Assembly (NCBI RefSeq): GCF_015832195.1
Contig: NC_052016.1
Span: 27,301,129-27,365,128, forward strand
DNA: 64,000 nucleotides
Reading direction: 5' to 3'
Origin: Motacilla alba alba
Taxonomy: Eukaryota > Chordata > Aves > Passeriformes > Motacillidae
In this document: positions 12,251 to 24,801 of the stretch, in pieces
Layout: each line of letters starts with the position of its first letter
Numbering within the stretch: position 1 is the first letter of the stretch
Notes under the pieces: generated by a model
Seen by the model: only the letters and a program-made list of their open reading frames with translations
What the model was told of the DNA's origin: nothing
Database searches by the model: none
Position numbers and translations under genes: made by a program

Positions 12251-15200
12251 TGAAAAGCTCTTCATACTGACAGTGTTTTTGAGTGGAGGAAAAAACCCTG
12301 AATGTTTTCTTCTAGGCATTGTAAGAGATTTGGTGTGTGACATAACGTGCCAGAGAAAGGGTGTCATGTGCTGAGCGTAATTGCTGAGAGACCTAAATGT
12401 CTGTGTCTGTCCTGTTGGGCCATCAGATGTTCTGTGGAATCTGTTACATCTGTAACACCTTGCACTGTGGGCATTCGAGATGGTCAAGAAATTTACACTC
12501 CTGGAAATAAGCAGCCCGTGTTCTTGCAGTGCATTGTTACCAATTCTGAAGAAATGTAACATTAGTTGTTTAATAAGGGTGTTGTAATAAATACAGATGT
12601 ATGACCCACTGCTGCTGAAATTGCAAGTCAGCCATTTTTCTGGTCTAAGCCTGTTCATGCTGTATCTGGACTGAGGTGGGGAGAAGTAGCTTGTGGTAGT
12701 TGACAGGCTCCGTAAACCTATATAACAGCAGCTTTGCTTAGTCACCAAATACAGAAATTAAGCTAAGACAATAGTTTTGGGCTGTGATCCACCACGTGTT
12801 TGAACACCCAGTTTTGAAATTATTTGAGTACTTAAACAGATTCTTAAGGACCTAATTTTTAGAATAGAAATATCAAAGGGGGCTTGGGAGGATACAGTAA
12901 TCTGAAAGTTGTGGTGTAGAGGCTGTTAGGATGCTGGATACTGTCTGTGAGTCACAGTATCTATCTGCTCCTTGCAGGGCATGTTGAGCTATCATGACTT
13001 GCAGAGAAGTAGTTCAGGTAGAGGATTGGTCTAGCTCGGTCTTCCCAAGCCTGCTGTAAGTTCACCTCTTTGACTGACTTTTTAAAGCCTCTGTTTTTAA
13101 ATTGCACACACATGGTTTTCCCATCTATAAAATAGATTATATAAGAATGGATAAATTTTTTTGTGCCTGTCAGCAGGGAATAGGCAGCTTACTAAGCTTT
13201 CTTGAGCATAATTTTAAATGGAGAAAATGCTTCTATATAAACTGAGATTATCTCATCACAATATTTTTATGATAGTTAATTAAAATGTGAGAAAATCCTT
13301 TAGAGCAGATTTGTAGTTTTGTGACTTTTATGAGACTCTATATGAGAGATCTATTTTTATAGTTATGCTTTCTTATTAGTTTCGGGATTAAGATATGTTT
13401 AAATGCATGGCTATCAAATCCTGTGATGATTACTTGTTTATTTTGCAGTGTAGACTAATTCAGTTATGGTCCCATTCATGTGTTGTTTTTGTCCCACTTT
13501 TCAACGAGATATTGTAGTGCTTTATTGTTATTGCTATTTAAAATAAACTCCCAGAGTAGTTTTAATTTCAGCTTGTATTTTTTAAATATTAAGTTTCAGT
13601 TAAGCGTATTTTATTAGATAGTTGTGAATAATGATCATTTAGGTTGTTCCAGCTCCTGGACATCCATTTTCATTATGCTGGAAGATTGTAAAATGTGAGT
13701 GAAGGAAGGATCACTGTGACTAGCTGTAAGAGACTTAAATACTTAAAAAGTTGTCTAAACATAAATAAAATCCTGTAAAATCTTGGCTCTTGGTGCATAC
13801 AAATGTGATAGGAAGTAAGACCTATAGAAAATTTACTCAGATAATGTGGGAGTTATTGAAGACCAGCATATGCTCTGTTCCCTTTGCAGTGGACAGGCAC
13901 GTCAGTGGAAGATTGATCTCTAGGCATAGTGCTTTCTACTTGGACTTGTGCTCAGTCTAAAGAAAGAATGGGCTTAAACAAATATTTTTTTGTCTTTCTT
14001 TTACTATGCCTATGATAGCGTGACACCATGATTCTTAATCACAGGCTCATCTGTCGTCTCAAATAACACCTCGGAGTTCTATGCAGAATTTCACAGTCTA
14101 GGAACCATTCAGTCAGAAGTGAATGTAATGAGGATTCAAAGTCCTTTGCTTTGACCTGTTTGTGTGAGTGACTGTGGGGAGAGACTTGTACTCTAGGCCA
14201 GCAGGTGATTATGCAGAGGAGTAAAGAATGCTGCTCTTTTCTCCCTGTGGGTCATTAAACACAAGCTTTAGGGGTTTTGGGACAGAGACAAAGCACATCA
14301 GATAAGTGTTAGGTAGAGTTCTCAGGGCTAACTGTCCAACAGACTTTGCTCAAAAAATATAATGCATGTTTCCCCAATGATTCTACAGCAGCCCAGGTGT
14401 GAGCATAGATGTGCTTATGTGAGCATACTGCACTGTCAAAAGCGAAGCAAGGGAGAGGAGGAAGGGAGAATTGTTATGCTGCCAGTAATACACATGCTGA
14501 TGAGAGCTATGTTTATATTAGCAGACTATTCTGATACAGCTAATTAATCAGAATTTGTCTACCAAACTATGCCTTGGAGATACAGAAACACAGGATTATG
14601 AGATTTGCCTGATTTCTGTGACAGATCTTCTTGGGAGACTTGTGGAACGATAACTAATGATTGCTTCTGACTCCTAGATTTCCTCCCAGAAAAGTAGTAA
14701 CTTAAGATAACCTTGCATCTCATTTTGTCTCAGGTCATTTACCCAGTAATAACATTAAATACACTGAAGTAGTCCACATCATGTTTTTATGGCAATTTGA
14801 GTTCAGTCTTTATTCATTGAGGGGAAAGTAGGCAGTGAGACAAACTGTTAAATAAAATACCAACGTTTCACATACAGGCTTTCATACCAGTGCAATTGGT
14901 TGCATACTGAAAGGGAGAATCAATTATATAGCTGCTGCTTATCAGAAGTTAGCAAATAGTAAATGCAGTTTTATTTTTATAATCAATTACCTAGCCCTGA
15001 AATTTGTTAGCAAAGGTTAGGAGCTGTAATAATTTTCATTGAATGCCTACACATTATCTCATTGTGTTTCTACATGCGGCATTTTAGGGAGATGAGGGAG
15101 AAATGTTTATTTCCTGAAGTCTTTTAAACTGGCTTCCAAAAGATGAGGGTCAAGCCCTTCAATTTCCAAGTTCAATTTACATTCATCCCACAACAAAGAT

Positions 15201-15271
15201 GATGGTGTGCACTTTCTCATTAGTCAAACACCTTTTTTTTCACTTGTAAGCATAGGTTACTTTACTTTCAG
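12251..15271. other. Non-coding, intron-like DNA with a complex AT-rich part
   Basis: I see no gene. A minus-strand open frame at 12236-12748 is not protein-like. From about 14740 to 15060 the sequence is AT-rich but of high complexity with few simple runs. It carries several TAAT cores and ATCAATTA-type words, as in conserved non-coding regulatory DNA. That judgement is by eye only. Confidence 0.45.
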
Positions 15272-15342
15272 CTTTGTGAGTTTAAAGAATGCTTGCATCC
15301 CTGTGCGGTTAGTTCAGCCACATCATTGTTCAGAATTTACAG
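15272..15342 (+). other. Candidate 71-nt exon with strong splice sites
   Basis: The upstream intron end is pyrimidine-rich: an 8-base T run near 15233-15240, then TTACTTTACTTTCAG ending at 15271. The segment ends CAG and is followed by GTAAGT, an exact consensus donor, at 15343. Two of the three frames are open throughout. One begins LCEFKECLHPC and the other FVSLKNACIPV. The direction agrees with the inferred transcript. I cannot match either peptide to a protein. It may be a genuine coding or 5'-untranslated exon, an alternative exon, or chance. Confidence 0.25.
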
Positions 15343-17281
15343 GTAAGTGGGAGAGTAACAAAGGATAACTTTCCTTTTTTTCATGATTTTATTTTCCTCC
15401 AATGTTCTCAACAAGGATCTGAAATTCTTTGTGTGCAGAACTTGTTTGTTGCTGGCAACAGGCTGTGTGTGCATTATACCATAAAATTTTCAGTCTTTCA
15501 GAACAGTGTTTGCTGTTTGTATGCAATCTTTCATGTTCTTATTTTTGAGGTACCTCCTTTGTTCAAATATTCCATAATTGGTGTTTGATTATTGACTCTT
15601 CTATGATGGTGTTTCTGGAGGCTCATGCAGGCTTTGATTCTGTTTTTTTGCTGGATGGCAGCATATCCTTTCAGAGTTGCATATCTCTGCTTAACTTACT
15701 TCACTGAAATCTTTCAAAGAAATCTTTTGTCCAATATAATCCTTGGGTTTTTTTGTTTAAGTTCCTAGTATCTGAAACTGCAGTTATCAAAAATGAGTGG
15801 ATCAAGTTGCTCCCCTAGCCAGATTATGCCCAGTAAGATATTTGACTTATTTGTATTTCTTGGTTATTTTGCTCAAGATGAAGTTAATTTTGGTGTAACT
15901 GGGTGTGTTGTACCTTTTCTTTGTTTATTTCTCCATGAGTGTGGTAAAATCTTCTGAAATTGCTAAGCGCTACCAGTTGAATTTTTGCTCATTTTTAATT
16001 TAAGAAATAACATTCTTGGTCTGTGTTAATTTTATAGTTATTTAACACAAAAATTTGTTATTTCTTGTTCAAGGCTAGCTTATGTAGACCTGTTAGTTTC
16101 CGATTCATAATGTATCACAGGCTTCCTCTTTTTTCAAGGAGCATTTAATTGGCATTAGTCAGGCTCTCATTAAATGCATTTTCTGTTTCAGTATTATCTT
16201 TTTGTTAATTGACTTAGTGTCCTGACTGCACCTCTGTTTTTAAACGTGGATTTGAATATCTGGCAATGTCCAGTCATTTTAAGTTTGTGGAATTTTCTTG
16301 TCTTCTTCCTGGGATATCACTGAGAAGCTCAACTGCCAACTGCAAATTTCAGAAGCAGTGAAAATGAAAGAATTTCTTAGGTACACTTGATATCTTTGTT
16401 TAACTCAGAAATCTTTATTTAACTGGAAGCAATGCTAAGAATAGCAACCTCCTCTGGCCTGATTGGCACGATTCTCTGTCAAGCCTTTATCTGTGTTTTG
16501 TGGGGCTATTTTTCTGTTCTCCAAGATCATGCATCTTCTCAAGTTGCCTCACATTTTGCACAAATTAGGGAATCCAGATCATAGAGATGGTTTAACCAAC
16601 TCTTTCATGAGCAGGGGGTTGATTGCAGGGCAGGTGTCTTCTGGCAGTGGTTTTCTGGGGTGCTAAGTGTGCCTGGGGCTGTGCAAGGATCCTGGAATGA
16701 GCACAGCACTCTGATGTGGAAGGACGTCGCTGTGGTGATGTGCTAGGAGTTGATTTATGGTGGTGCTGCTCAGTTGCATTGTCAGCAAGGCAGTTTTCCT
16801 TCTAGTTTTGTTGCTACCTTGAGGAACATCAGCTCAGAGGTACCTGAGCCATACAAAAGGGGTTGGAGAACTGCAAGACTCTTTCTCAAGTCCTGTGTAG
16901 ACAGGAAAGGGACGTAAGTGTGAGCTCTGCCCTTTGCAGAAATGAAGGGAGGGTGTTTGAGTGAAACTCTCTTTGTTACCGTCACCAACTCATCCTGGCC
17001 AGGTGGGGTTGTCCCTCTAGCAAATGCTGCTGTGGCTACCCCTGAGGCAGTGCTGCTGCAGGGTGCTTGGGGGAGCAGCAGCTTTCTGGGTTGCTTCTGG
17101 CCAGGATTGGTCAGTGGAACTCATTCCTGTCATCGTCTAAAATGGCAGAATGAAAGAATTGAAGTAGCCTGACAAGGACTCTGTTACTGCATGAAAGGAG
17201 AAATAAGATGGAGATGGAAAAGCTAAGTGAAAGGTAAAGGAAAAGAAAAGGAGAGAGAATGAGGGCTGTTGTGGAATTTTT

Positions 17282-17372
17282 TTTTTAATTAAAAACCCAA
17301 CAACAACAAAAACAATACAACCCCGCCCCCAAACAAACAAAAAAAACCCCACCAAAAAAACCCCCTCTTACT
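17282..17372 (-). repeat. A/C-rich low-complexity tract
   Basis: The + strand is made almost only of A and C, including ACAACAACAAAAAC and CCCCGCCCCC. It is the reverse-complement type of the T/G-rich tracts elsewhere in the window. Confidence 0.8.
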
Positions 17373-17633
17373 AACATGAAATAATAAAGCCCAGGAATGG
17401 TTTCTTTGGTTTTTATTTTGCACAGCTTATAAAAATGATATAACTGTACTTCATTTATGTCTATCAATAATTGAGTCTGTAATTAAGGCCTTTATTACCA
17501 ATAAACCCTTGTGATTCTGTGTGTAGTGAATATTATTAAAGCACATTTTTCATTATAAATTTCTCATGTTGATCATTTATTAAAGTGGTATTTTTTAATT
17601 CTAAAATAAGGGCATAAAGCATTTAGTTGGCAA

Positions 17634-17662
17634 TTTTTTTCTTTTTTTTTTTTTTTTTTTTT
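17634..17662 (+). repeat. Poly-T run of 7 + 21 bases
   Basis: Seven T, one C, then 21 T. It could be the poly-A tail of a retrotransposed sequence on the minus strand, but the DNA following 17662 has no recognisable element. It may be simple expansion. Confidence 0.85.
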
Positions 17663-20600
17663 GAGAACACAGAGTAGAAGAGAGAAGTGCAGCAGAGATG
17701 ATGATCCAAACCTTGGGCAGGGCTAACTGAATGTGTTTCAAATTCTCTTACTACATTCCAGTTCTTTGTTTTGCTTTATTCCTCAAAACTGTTTGAGTTC
17801 AAATGCAAGGAAAATAAGCTGTAGCAGAGCTTATCACAAGCTGGTGCCTGCACATTAACATGTACTTCTACAGATGCCTTTTTTCTTTGTGCTTTGTGTC
17901 CAGTTATTGCCCTGTAGAAACATCCTACAAAAGGAATTGATAGTGGTGCGAGTGGATCAGTATATTCTCATATAATGTGACTGATTTCCTTAAAATAAGG
18001 AAATGAAGATACTGCTTGATTATTTGATGTTACTGATGGCATTTTAATATTGGAAATAGAAGTTAGATAGTGTTTTGTATTGAAACTTGATGAAGGAGAG
18101 CATACTGTGCTGTTCAGCAATGGTTTCTGCACTAGCATGGGCTGTTTGTTTCTCAACATCCTGAATATTTTTCCTCCTGCCAAGTGACTTGTTTCTGAAG
18201 CTGCAGCTGCTGTTTTGAAAACTCTTGTCTTTACAGCAGATCTGTACTTCAGAGTTTTTGCTCTTTTCCACAGTTTGAGGAAACTGGTGCCTGACTGGTT
18301 TTTTCATTTTCCTCTCCTTTCTTCCTTTTCTCCTGTCCCAGTCCCTGACAGTTTTGGCTGTTTTATTCCTGCTTCAGTACAGCTCTCATATTCCCTTGCC
18401 TCATCAGCCAGGGTAATGAAGAAGCACACCAGCTACTCTCAGGATGCAGTTTCCAGCTAATTGTGCGCTCTTGAATTGTCCTCTTAAGAGAATTACTTCC
18501 AAGATGGACTATGTGTCCCTTTGTAGCCAGTTTCAATAACACCTTTGGGTGTTGAAGCACTAAGACAGTTGTCCAGTACCTTCTCTGGCTTTAATTCATT
18601 TACATGCTGTGAAAGTGGAGCACCCTGATTACACCTCATTACTTGGAAGGTCACTTTAGCAGCTCTTCCAATCAAATTGTTTGTATGAGTAGAACAGAAT
18701 TTTTTTCCCCCAGATTTTTATTTTACAGCATTTTATTTTATTTTTTTTTTTATTTTAATGCTGAAGTCTCTCATGTCCCTTGGGCAGTTGCTGTAAAATG
18801 TCAGGAAGTGAAGAAGAAGAGTGATTTCAGCAAGTAATGTACTATTCTTTCAAAACTCCTTTGATGTCACATTGCAGGGCTTGTTTAGTGTAGCAGTGGT
18901 GTCCTTAGTGGATGTTAGCTGATGTGTAGCTTCTGTCAGCTGAAATCAAATCCTCTATCCTGCTGAGGTTTTGCTTGCTTTGTCTTAATTTCTTTTGCTC
19001 ATCTTAGAAAGCATTAAGATTTTTTCAGCAGTGTGAATTTTCAAGGTGTAATAACTCATACATATGGGTTGGTTAAGTTTCACCATTGCAAATACCCAGA
19101 TTTCTTTGTTTTTACTATTATAAATAACCAAACAGGGAAGACCCTGATTATTCCTAATGCTGACAGACTAATTCTGTGCTGTTACAAGGTGGCAGTTCTG
19201 CCAGAAATCCCTGTGGCCCAGTATCCACTGTGTGTGTATGTAACTTCTTTATTAAAACATTAAACTTGTGAAGTTCTGTCCTGGTGTATTTTAAACACAA
19301 AATTACTTTAAAATATACATTTTTGCTCTCTTCTAGTCTGGCATGAAGACTCTTCCCTCTAGGATTTTTAGTGCTTAGAGCAGAAAGCAGAACAGCCTAT
19401 CTGCTCTAATACATGCAAGAACATGTCTTGGTGGCTGTGAAAGCTTGGTGTGTTTGTGTAAGATTGATTGCTGTACTTCACTTTTGAGTTCCTGTTTTAG
19501 TTTTGTCCTTCAGAAGTTTTACTAGGATAGTTTGTAAGTGCCACTATTGTGCCTTAAGTAGGTGTGTTAGATAGTCTTAGGTGCCATGTTCTTTATTGAT
19601 GTTTGCAAGTTGCACTAAATATTGTTGGGGAGAAAATATAAAGCTAAGCACAGGAGATCTTTATGAGTCATTGTGTGCTTTCAGATGTGTTATGCTTAGC
19701 TTAATGCACACTTTAATTCTCTAGAAAGCACCCAAGCGAAAGACACAATGCAACAAACTAAATCACTTTCTCCTCTCCTCTTCAAATTTCATCTGTCACA
19801 GCACTGCAATTGTTTCTGCTGCTTTTTTAATGCCAAAAAGGTGGGACCAGATCATGGAGCTATGGGAAAATTGCAAATTATTTTACAGGAAGTTTTGTGA
19901 TAAAAGGACAGAAGTAAAGAGGAGGAAGTTGATGCAAATAAATGAAGTATGGAGAGCAGGAGAAGATAGCTAAAAAAAGTACATTCTTGAAACCGCTACT
20001 TCCATAAATAAAATTTTTTATGATAAAGTATATCTAACTATTCAACAGGAAATCTGGACCATATAAAACTCTTCCATCAGAGTACAATTTATTAAAACTT
20101 GTATTTAGTATGGAATTGAGTTTATTTGTATTCAATTTGGAGTTGATGGCGATGGGCTAAATGGAAGGTTGTGCTTACCTGTTTAATCTTTACCCAGGTC
20201 TATGGATAGATTTTTAGACAACGTAAAGCTAAACTTAGGCTCATGGTGGATCATCAGATATGATCCATTTCAATTCTGTAATGAGCTCTATCTCTGCTTT
20301 TCTGGTTTAGGTATAACCTTTGACCCTGAAATTTAGCCAAACTGTAACATTAGGCTACAGGTCAGCTGAAACCACAAAGTCCTTTAAATTCAGTGTCTGA
20401 GTAATGCTGTAAACAGGAGTAAGGTGAGTATGTGTGTGTGATGGGAAGAGGTGTATCTATTTTGGTTGTGATCTGGGTGCCCTTTCTGAAACAAAATGAC
20501 CTGATACCTGCTTCCAACACAAGATCAAAGCATCTTTTTGGGGATCGTGTGACACATACTAACCTCTGAGCACATGGCAGTGAACAAGTCACAGATTTTT

Positions 20601-20799
20601 ATGAGGGCAAAAATGGATTACTTTAGCTGCTTCATTAGCAAGACTTATTACTGTCAAGACACACAATCCTGGCTCTGATGTCAGTCGCTGGGTTTACAGA
20701 CAGATTGGATCTGTAGTGCTGAGCCACACATCTGTAAGATGTGGCTTGAGGAGGATGAGAAGTATTCCCTGCAGAAGGCTGGCTTTCACTGAACCAGTA

Positions 20800-21774
20800 T
20801 GTTGGGTTTGCAGGGCTAGCTTTTGGTATTGATGGAGCTAAAGGGTGACTTCTGTGAGAAGATGCCAGAAACCTCCCCCATGTCCCATACAGCCATGGAA
20901 CACATCAGTGATGGTGGCAGTACCTCTGGAATAATGTATTTAAGGAGGGGCCAGAATCTGCACAGTGGAGATTGAGCAGGAGAGAGGAGTGAGAGTGTGT
21001 GACAGAAAAAGCTCTGCAGACAGCAAGGGCAGAGAAGGGGAGGGGCAGGAGGTGCTCCAGACACTGGAGCTGAGGTTCCTCTGGCATCCGTGGTGAGACA
21101 GCTGTGCCTCTGCAGCCCAAGGAGGTCCATGATGAAGCAGAGATCCACCTGCAGTCTGTGGAGATCCCCATAGCAGAGCAGAGCCCAAAGGAGGCTGGGA
21201 CGCTGTGGGAAGACCACACTGGAGCAAGTTTGCTGGCAGGACATGTTACCTTGTGGGGGGGTCACACTGGAGCAATCTGTTTCTGAAGGACTGCACCCCA
21301 TGGAAGGGACCCACCCTGGAGGTGTTTCTGAAGAACCTGTGTAAAGGTCTCACATGCAGATGTTCATGAAGAACTGTCTCCTGTGGGATGGAGCCGGGGA
21401 AGAGTGTGCAGAGTCCTTCCCCTAAAGAGGAAGGAGCAGCAGGAACAACATGTGATGAACTGACCATTTCCCATCCCCCTGTGCCACTGTGAGGATAGAT
21501 AGAGAATTCACGAGTAAAGTTAAGGCCAAAAAGAAGGGAAGGGTAGGGGCAAGGTGTTTTAAGATTTGTTCTTATTTTCTTATTATCCTACTCTGATTTA
21601 ACTTGCAATACATTAGATTAATTTTCCTCAAATCAAATCTGTTTTACCTGTAGAGACAACTGGTGAGGGATTTCTCCCTGTCCTCATTTCAACCATTGAC
21701 CCTTCAGTTGTATTTTTCTCTCTCCAGCTGGGTTGGGGAGTGACCTGGTATCCAGGGAAGGTGAGCCTACCACA
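20800..21774 (+). mobile_element. Solitary LTR of an avian ERV-L-type endogenous retrovirus
   Basis: The element starts TGTTGGGTTTGCAGGGC and ends CCTACCACA, the TG...CA ends usual for LTRs, and is about 975 bp long. Its sequence resembles a passerine LTR family that I recognise from memory. A TATTTAAGG box lies near 20937, followed by GAG-rich sequence. The middle carries direct repeats: CACACTGGAGCAA at 21215 and 21263, and TGTTTCTGAAG at 21278 and 21323. In the 3' part a polyadenylation-type AATAAA appears as AATACA near 21608. ACCAG occurs at 20793-20797 and again at 21775-21779. This is a possible 5-bp target duplication, but two extra bases separate the left copy from the TG end. No internal retroviral region or second LTR is next to it, so it is a solo LTR. 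Open frames inside are incidental. Confidence 0.8.
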
Positions 21775-22044
21775 ACCAGCCACCTGTGGGAAGGAACTGC
21801 CTGGTCTTGAGCTGTGGGCATCTACCACAAAAACTGGGAGATGTGGGTTGCACTTCTGAGTGGTTGGAGCCCTTGAGTGTGGTATTTACCTGCCAGGGTG
21901 GGTCAGTGTGTATTTTGCTGGAAGCTGCTCAGTCCTCTCCATGGAACAAAGTCTTTTGACTTGGGTGTCTGCAAGAGTAATTATTCAAAGATCCTCAACT
22001 CTTAATTAGTTCAAATTTGAAAGGTTTATTTGAAAGGTTTTAGC

Positions 22045-22070
22045 ACTTAAAAGCTAAAGTGCTTTTAAGT
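22045..22070. repeat. 10-bp perfect inverted repeat
   Basis: ACTTAAAAGC at 22045-22054 is exactly complementary to GCTTTTAAGT at 22061-22070 with a 6-base loop. Just upstream, TTTGAAAGGTTTA occurs twice in tandem. No function is apparent. Confidence 0.9.
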
Positions 22071-24787
22071 TGAGAAAAAGGTGTCGTGGTTCAGATGAGC
22101 AATCTCTTCTATCCTTTAATCTGCCTGTGGTCATGCCAGGAATACCAGTCTGAGATCATATCTCTGGGTTGGTGTCTGTGGTTACGGTTCTTTCACTCAG
22201 AGGAAAAGTCTTCACAAAAAGTGATAAAAATTGTCATATCTATTTCTTAAAGTTGAAAAAAAACACCAGAGCTCCTATTAGTCTATTTTATTTGGCTTGT
22301 TTTAATATGTCATATACCTAACCATGAAGTTTAATCTGCATATACCTCACCAGGGTTGTTCTTTCTTCTGTCTAGATTAAAATGTAAATATAAGTACAGG
22401 AAAGCATCTATATTAAGAATTCAGTGATTGACTTGTTATAATTTAATTTGTGTCTCAGACTAGGCATTTGTGCTTTAGCTAGTTTGATTTGCATTTGAAT
22501 GAGTAAATAGAAACTTTGAATTGGATGCTCAATTACAAAATGGTATGCAGGTACATTCTTCCTTACTGTAGCCTCCAGACACATTTAAAACCCCAGGTTT
22601 TAGGTTTCTTATTAAAAATTAGGTTTGAATTTAAAAAATATTGTTGGGGTGTGTTAGCTTTTCTCTGTACCAAAATCAAATCTAGAATTACCAGACTTTA
22701 ATTAGGACTTTGTTTCAGGAGTGTTGGAGATGTCCAGTACTCTTTGCACTGAAGAGTAACAGTTTTGATATGCTGGTGGTCTTGAAAAACAGTAGTATCT
22801 GGTAAGAGATGTGATTTATACAGACTTGATGCACTGACAAGCCTAAATCTGCACAATCAAATTAGTTTAAATTTACTCCAGCTGAGCAAAAGAAGTATTT
22901 CTGTATATATTTAGAACACGTAGGAGAAGATCTGTAATTTAGAAGTTCGTTTAATACCACTTTTATGGGGAGGAACCTTAGAACTTGGCAAAATGAGCAT
23001 TAGTGCTAAGAAATTGCAGGTGGGAGATGCAGGCAAATAAGTACTTGCTATTAAACCAGCTTATTAAATGCTGGAAAAGCTGTGGCGTGTCACTCCTAAA
23101 ACATCACTTCAGAAACATTACTGAAAGAAATGTATTGGAGGATGAAAAACGAAGGACAGGAGAGGGGGAGGAGAAGGCAGAGTGTGAAATATGACCAAAG
23201 ATGTAGCTGCACATTCCCGGGCTGGTGGTGCATCCCTGGTGCTGAATGGAGAAGCATGAGGATACCAAGCATGTCTGGTGCTCCTGGAGCCTTCTAAGGC
23301 TTCCACCTCAAGTGCTGGGCGTACAGCTTGTTGTTATAGGCCAGTAACTTCATCAGGGACAAATTGATACTTTAAGCAAGAAAATGGTACAAACACAAGG
23401 AGAACAGGGGGTATGCACAGGATAAGAGGAAATCTTTGGGAGATCTATATTAAATGTATAAGGGGTTAGGCAGCTAGAAGCTTATTATAGGGGAATTTGT
23501 TTAAAAATTCAGCAGACTGGAAAATTGAGGTAGGCTCAGAGGACTCTGGCACTTCCAGTTCAGGTGTTAACTGCTAATTTCAGGCTGAAGGGCATGGCAT
23601 ATTGGGGTGAAGAAAGTGTTTTATGCCCACACTGGAATTTCGTTTGGGAAGATCTATAGTGATGTTACAAAGACAGAGGTGCACATTTAAGACTGGGAGG
23701 GGCATTTTGGATCACTGAGTCCATGACCCACGTGCTTGCAGATGATAATATAAATTCCATTTATGAATTGACTGACTTCCTTTAAAATTGTTTTCTGTCA
23801 TTTCTTCCCTTCTGAATGGAAGAAGCAAAGTTCAGCTTGTCAGAATGCAGTAATAATGTGTGTGGCACTATTTGAACTGTAGCTCAAACACTTCTATCTC
23901 CAGTATGTTTAGATAATAAAGTAGTCTCTCTTAGTCTTCCCTCATGTGATAGACTCTTTCTTCTTGCAAGTAAACAATCTTTTTACTTGTTCAAGTTAAA
24001 TCAGGTCATGAAATACTTTTAACAGCCATGAGCTGTTGAGTTGAGGTTTCACTGTTGTTGTGGTACAGTGACATTAATACTTTGTCCCTCAGGTATAATT
24101 TAGGTTTTTGTTTCTGTTGAGCTGTCAGACCATAGTTGCTGTGTCATTATCTCTCATACCTGGGCTGGTGTACTTGAGCAGCACTCATGAGATATTCAGG
24201 AGAGCTTGGATTTTTATAACTTTCATCCCAATTTTATTATTCTAATCCAAAGGCAATCCCAGATCTTCCCATGCAGTGTTCTCCTTTGTTCTGATGGTAG
24301 CATCGTAGCATCTCTCCGCTCTGCTCAGCCTGCCAGTGTTCATCTTTGTCAAAATTTGTTTTGCAAATGAGCACAGTGAAAGAGGGAGCAGAGCTGTTGA
24401 CTTGGTTATGAGCTGTAATGTGTCATTGTCTTGACTAAAGCTGTGATAATTGACACAGTGTTTTCTCCATCTCTTAATTTTAGAAGGTTAGTTTATTCAT
24501 CTAGTACCAGATTCTAAGTACAGATATGGTGGGGTTTTTGGAACAAAAACATTATATTAGTGGAGAAAATTACTGAACTGTCAAAATGTAGTGAATAAAG
24601 CAAGATAGATGCGGATAGAAAACTTGATGGATATTTGTTAAGGCACATTAAAGTACTGGACTTTCATTCTAAAGACTTAATCATATCTGTTTGTACATGA
24701 CTTTTCTTGTAGCTGTGCAGAACTGAACTAGTTCAGATGATGCTGTTTATATTCTATTCATCATCAGAATTTTCTTTTTCTGTTAGT

Positions 24788-24801
24788 TTGCATGCATGCA
24801 A
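24788..24801. repeat. 14-bp perfect palindrome
   Basis: TTGCATGCATGCAA reads the same on both strands. It includes two overlapping GCATGC words. It could be chance or a site for a dimeric DNA-binding protein. Confidence 0.9.

Larger units (their letters stand above)
15343..20799. other. Non-coding, intron-like DNA
   Basis: No gene is supported here. The stretch holds the A/C-rich tract at 17282-17372, the poly-T run at 17634-17662, and an inverted repeat whose arm GCATTTAAT at 16141-16149 is complementary to 16169-16177. Around 16660-17130 the G+C content is higher but nothing is recognisable. A strong donor-like AAGGTGAGTATG near 20411-20422 has no convincing exon upstream. Confidence 0.55.

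Noticed and set aside
12236..12748. 170-codon minus-strand open frame
   Set aside because: Longest frame in the window, but the peptide shows no domain, repeat or family resemblance, and a frame this long is expected by chance in 64 kb.
20816..21301. 161-codon minus-strand open frame
   Set aside because: It lies entirely inside the LTR, on its antisense strand. LTRs of this kind do not encode proteins.
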